From an uncultured Sphingomonadales bacterium (GTDB lineage: Bacteria > Pseudomonadota > Alphaproteobacteria > Sphingomonadales > Sphingomonadaceae): DNA of 15,898 nucleotides. The stretch is from NCBI GenBank assembly GCA_937898535.1, contig CALDKP010000346.1:1-15898 (forward strand), given 5' to 3'. Below the pieces are notes generated by a model. That model did no database searches. It was not told the DNA's origin and saw only the letters and a list, made by a program, of their open reading frames with translations. A program made the position numbers and the translations under genes. This document shows, piece after piece, positions 15,361 to 15,898 of this stretch. Each line of letters opens with the position of its first letter. The first letter of the stretch is position 1.

Positions 15361-15579
15361 GGACGCGGCCGCGTCTTCATCCGCCGCATCAATGGCCTGC
15401 CCGATGTGGCGGCGGTCGAGAACCTCATCTTCGAGGCGAACTACCTCGTCATGGGCCTCGGCGATGTCTACCTCGGCGCGCCCGTCGCCACCCCGGTCGA
15501 TCCGCGCCACCGCCTCGTCACCACCAAGTACAACCCCGCGCGCACCTGGACCCCGCCCAATGTCGTCGGCATCGGCGGG
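15361..15579 (+). CDS. Urea carboxylase, internal fragment
   Basis: The plus-strand frame from 15361 reads VFIRRINGLPDV, then LVMGLGDVYLGAPVATPVDP and LVTTKYNPARTWTPPN, ending at VGIGG. This is the central carboxyltransferase part of biotin-dependent urea carboxylase, where the family continues GIGGAYLCVYGMEGPGGYQ. Here it stops matching right after GIGG. The fragment has no start or stop of its own, is much GC-richer than the rest of the window, and lies opposite to its neighbours. It probably comes from a different genome or locus. Confidence 0.8.
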
Positions 15580-15660
15580 CGCGACGAGACCTGGCTGCTC
15601 GGCGCCTACGGCGTTGCCGGCCTGGTGACCATGGCCATGCTGGCGCGCGTGGTCGACCGG
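15580..15660. other. Unassigned GC-rich piece between two fragments
   Basis: The plus-strand frame continuing from the urea carboxylase piece reads a membrane-helix-like segment (ETWLLGAYGVAGLVTMAMLA) followed by basic residues. It does not match urea carboxylase at this point and I do not recognise another family. It may be a third short fragment in the mosaic end. Confidence 0.35.
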
Positions 15661-15898
15661 CGGCTGTTCGTACCAGTCCACTTCGCCGGCCGCGAGGGCC
15701 GCCGATGCGACCGCAGGATCGGGAATGATGCGCCATTCGAGACGGTCGATCTTCACGACCTTCCCGCCGGCGGCCCAGGAGGGCGGCTCGCTGCGCGGCT
15801 TGTAATCCGCGAACTTCTCGTAGACCGCGATCTGGCCGGGCACCCACTGTTCCCGCACGAAGCGGAACGGACCGGACCCGGTCGCATCGGTGATGTTC
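15661..15898 (-). CDS. ABC transporter solute-binding protein family 5, internal fragment
   Basis: Reading from the window edge on the minus strand gives NITDATGSGPFRFV, REQWVPGQIAVYEKFADYKP and LEWRIIPDPAVASAALAAGEVDWYEQP. This is the characteristic middle part of a periplasmic peptide-type (SBP_bac_5) binding protein: the GSGPF turn, then the KxxRxRIIPD segment and the AGEVDW motif. After EQP the frame loses family similarity. No start, signal peptide or stop is visible. It is GC-rich and part of the mosaic right end. Confidence 0.78.

Noticed and set aside
15142..15858. A single 238-residue minus-strand protein
   Set aside because: The open frame runs through the antisense of urea carboxylase; its ends match FeoB and a solute-binding protein. 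It is a chance fusion across chimeric joins.

Overview
The window looks like a contig from a sphingomonad (Alphaproteobacteria, Sphingomonadaceae; a Sphingopyxis- or Sphingorhabdus-like organism is my best guess). The basis is the protein sequences as I recognise them, moderate GC content, many GTG starts, and neighbourhoods such as bamE divergent from a ubiquinol-cytochrome c chaperone plus YceD/DUF177, a TVP38/MerA-like pair, and folD-yggT-argB. Nearly everything between about 90 and 15360 is chromosomal housekeeping or transport. I see no tRNA, rRNA, CRISPR array, transposase, phage gene or toxin-antitoxin pair.

Layout. Positions 3747 down to 1 (minus strand) hold a tightly packed run: a YhhQ/VUT queuosine-precursor transporter, argB, yggT, folD, an NTF2-like lipoprotein and the start of marC. 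Most junctions are 4-base start/stop overlaps, so translation is probably coupled. A divergent intergenic region with nested inverted repeats separates this run from nupC (3834-5099, plus), a concentrative nucleoside transporter. mutS (5100-7733, minus) meets nupC tail to tail with no spacer. maeB (7835-10096, plus) is divergent from mutS and encodes a malic enzyme fused to a phosphotransacetylase-like domain. A likely bidirectional terminator lies between maeB and bamE (minus). Divergent from bamE is a plus-strand operon: ubiquinol-cytochrome c chaperone, YceD/DUF177 protein and a YnjF-like CDP-alcohol phosphatidyltransferase. The last of these overlaps, stop on stop, the convergent pair TVP38/DedA-like membrane protein plus MerA-like flavin disulfide oxidoreductase (13859-14533 and 12406-13866, minus). 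ssb (minus) follows, then the C-terminal end of feoB (minus).

Both ends look like artefact joins. The first ~85 bases replace the continuation of marC. From about 15361 to 15898 there are, in quick succession, a plus-strand piece of urea carboxylase, an unassigned ~80-base piece, and a minus-strand piece of a family 5 extracellular solute-binding protein. All are visibly GC-richer than the rest. I read this as an assembly or amplification chimera rather than a natural locus.

The points I found most worth a second look are the nested, mutually exclusive hairpins between the two divergent transporter genes, a perfect 15-bp tandem duplication at the 5' end of mutS, a tyrosine in place of the catalytic histidine in the MerA-like oxidoreductase, and the mosaic right end. 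I found no clear sign of a new multi-gene system.
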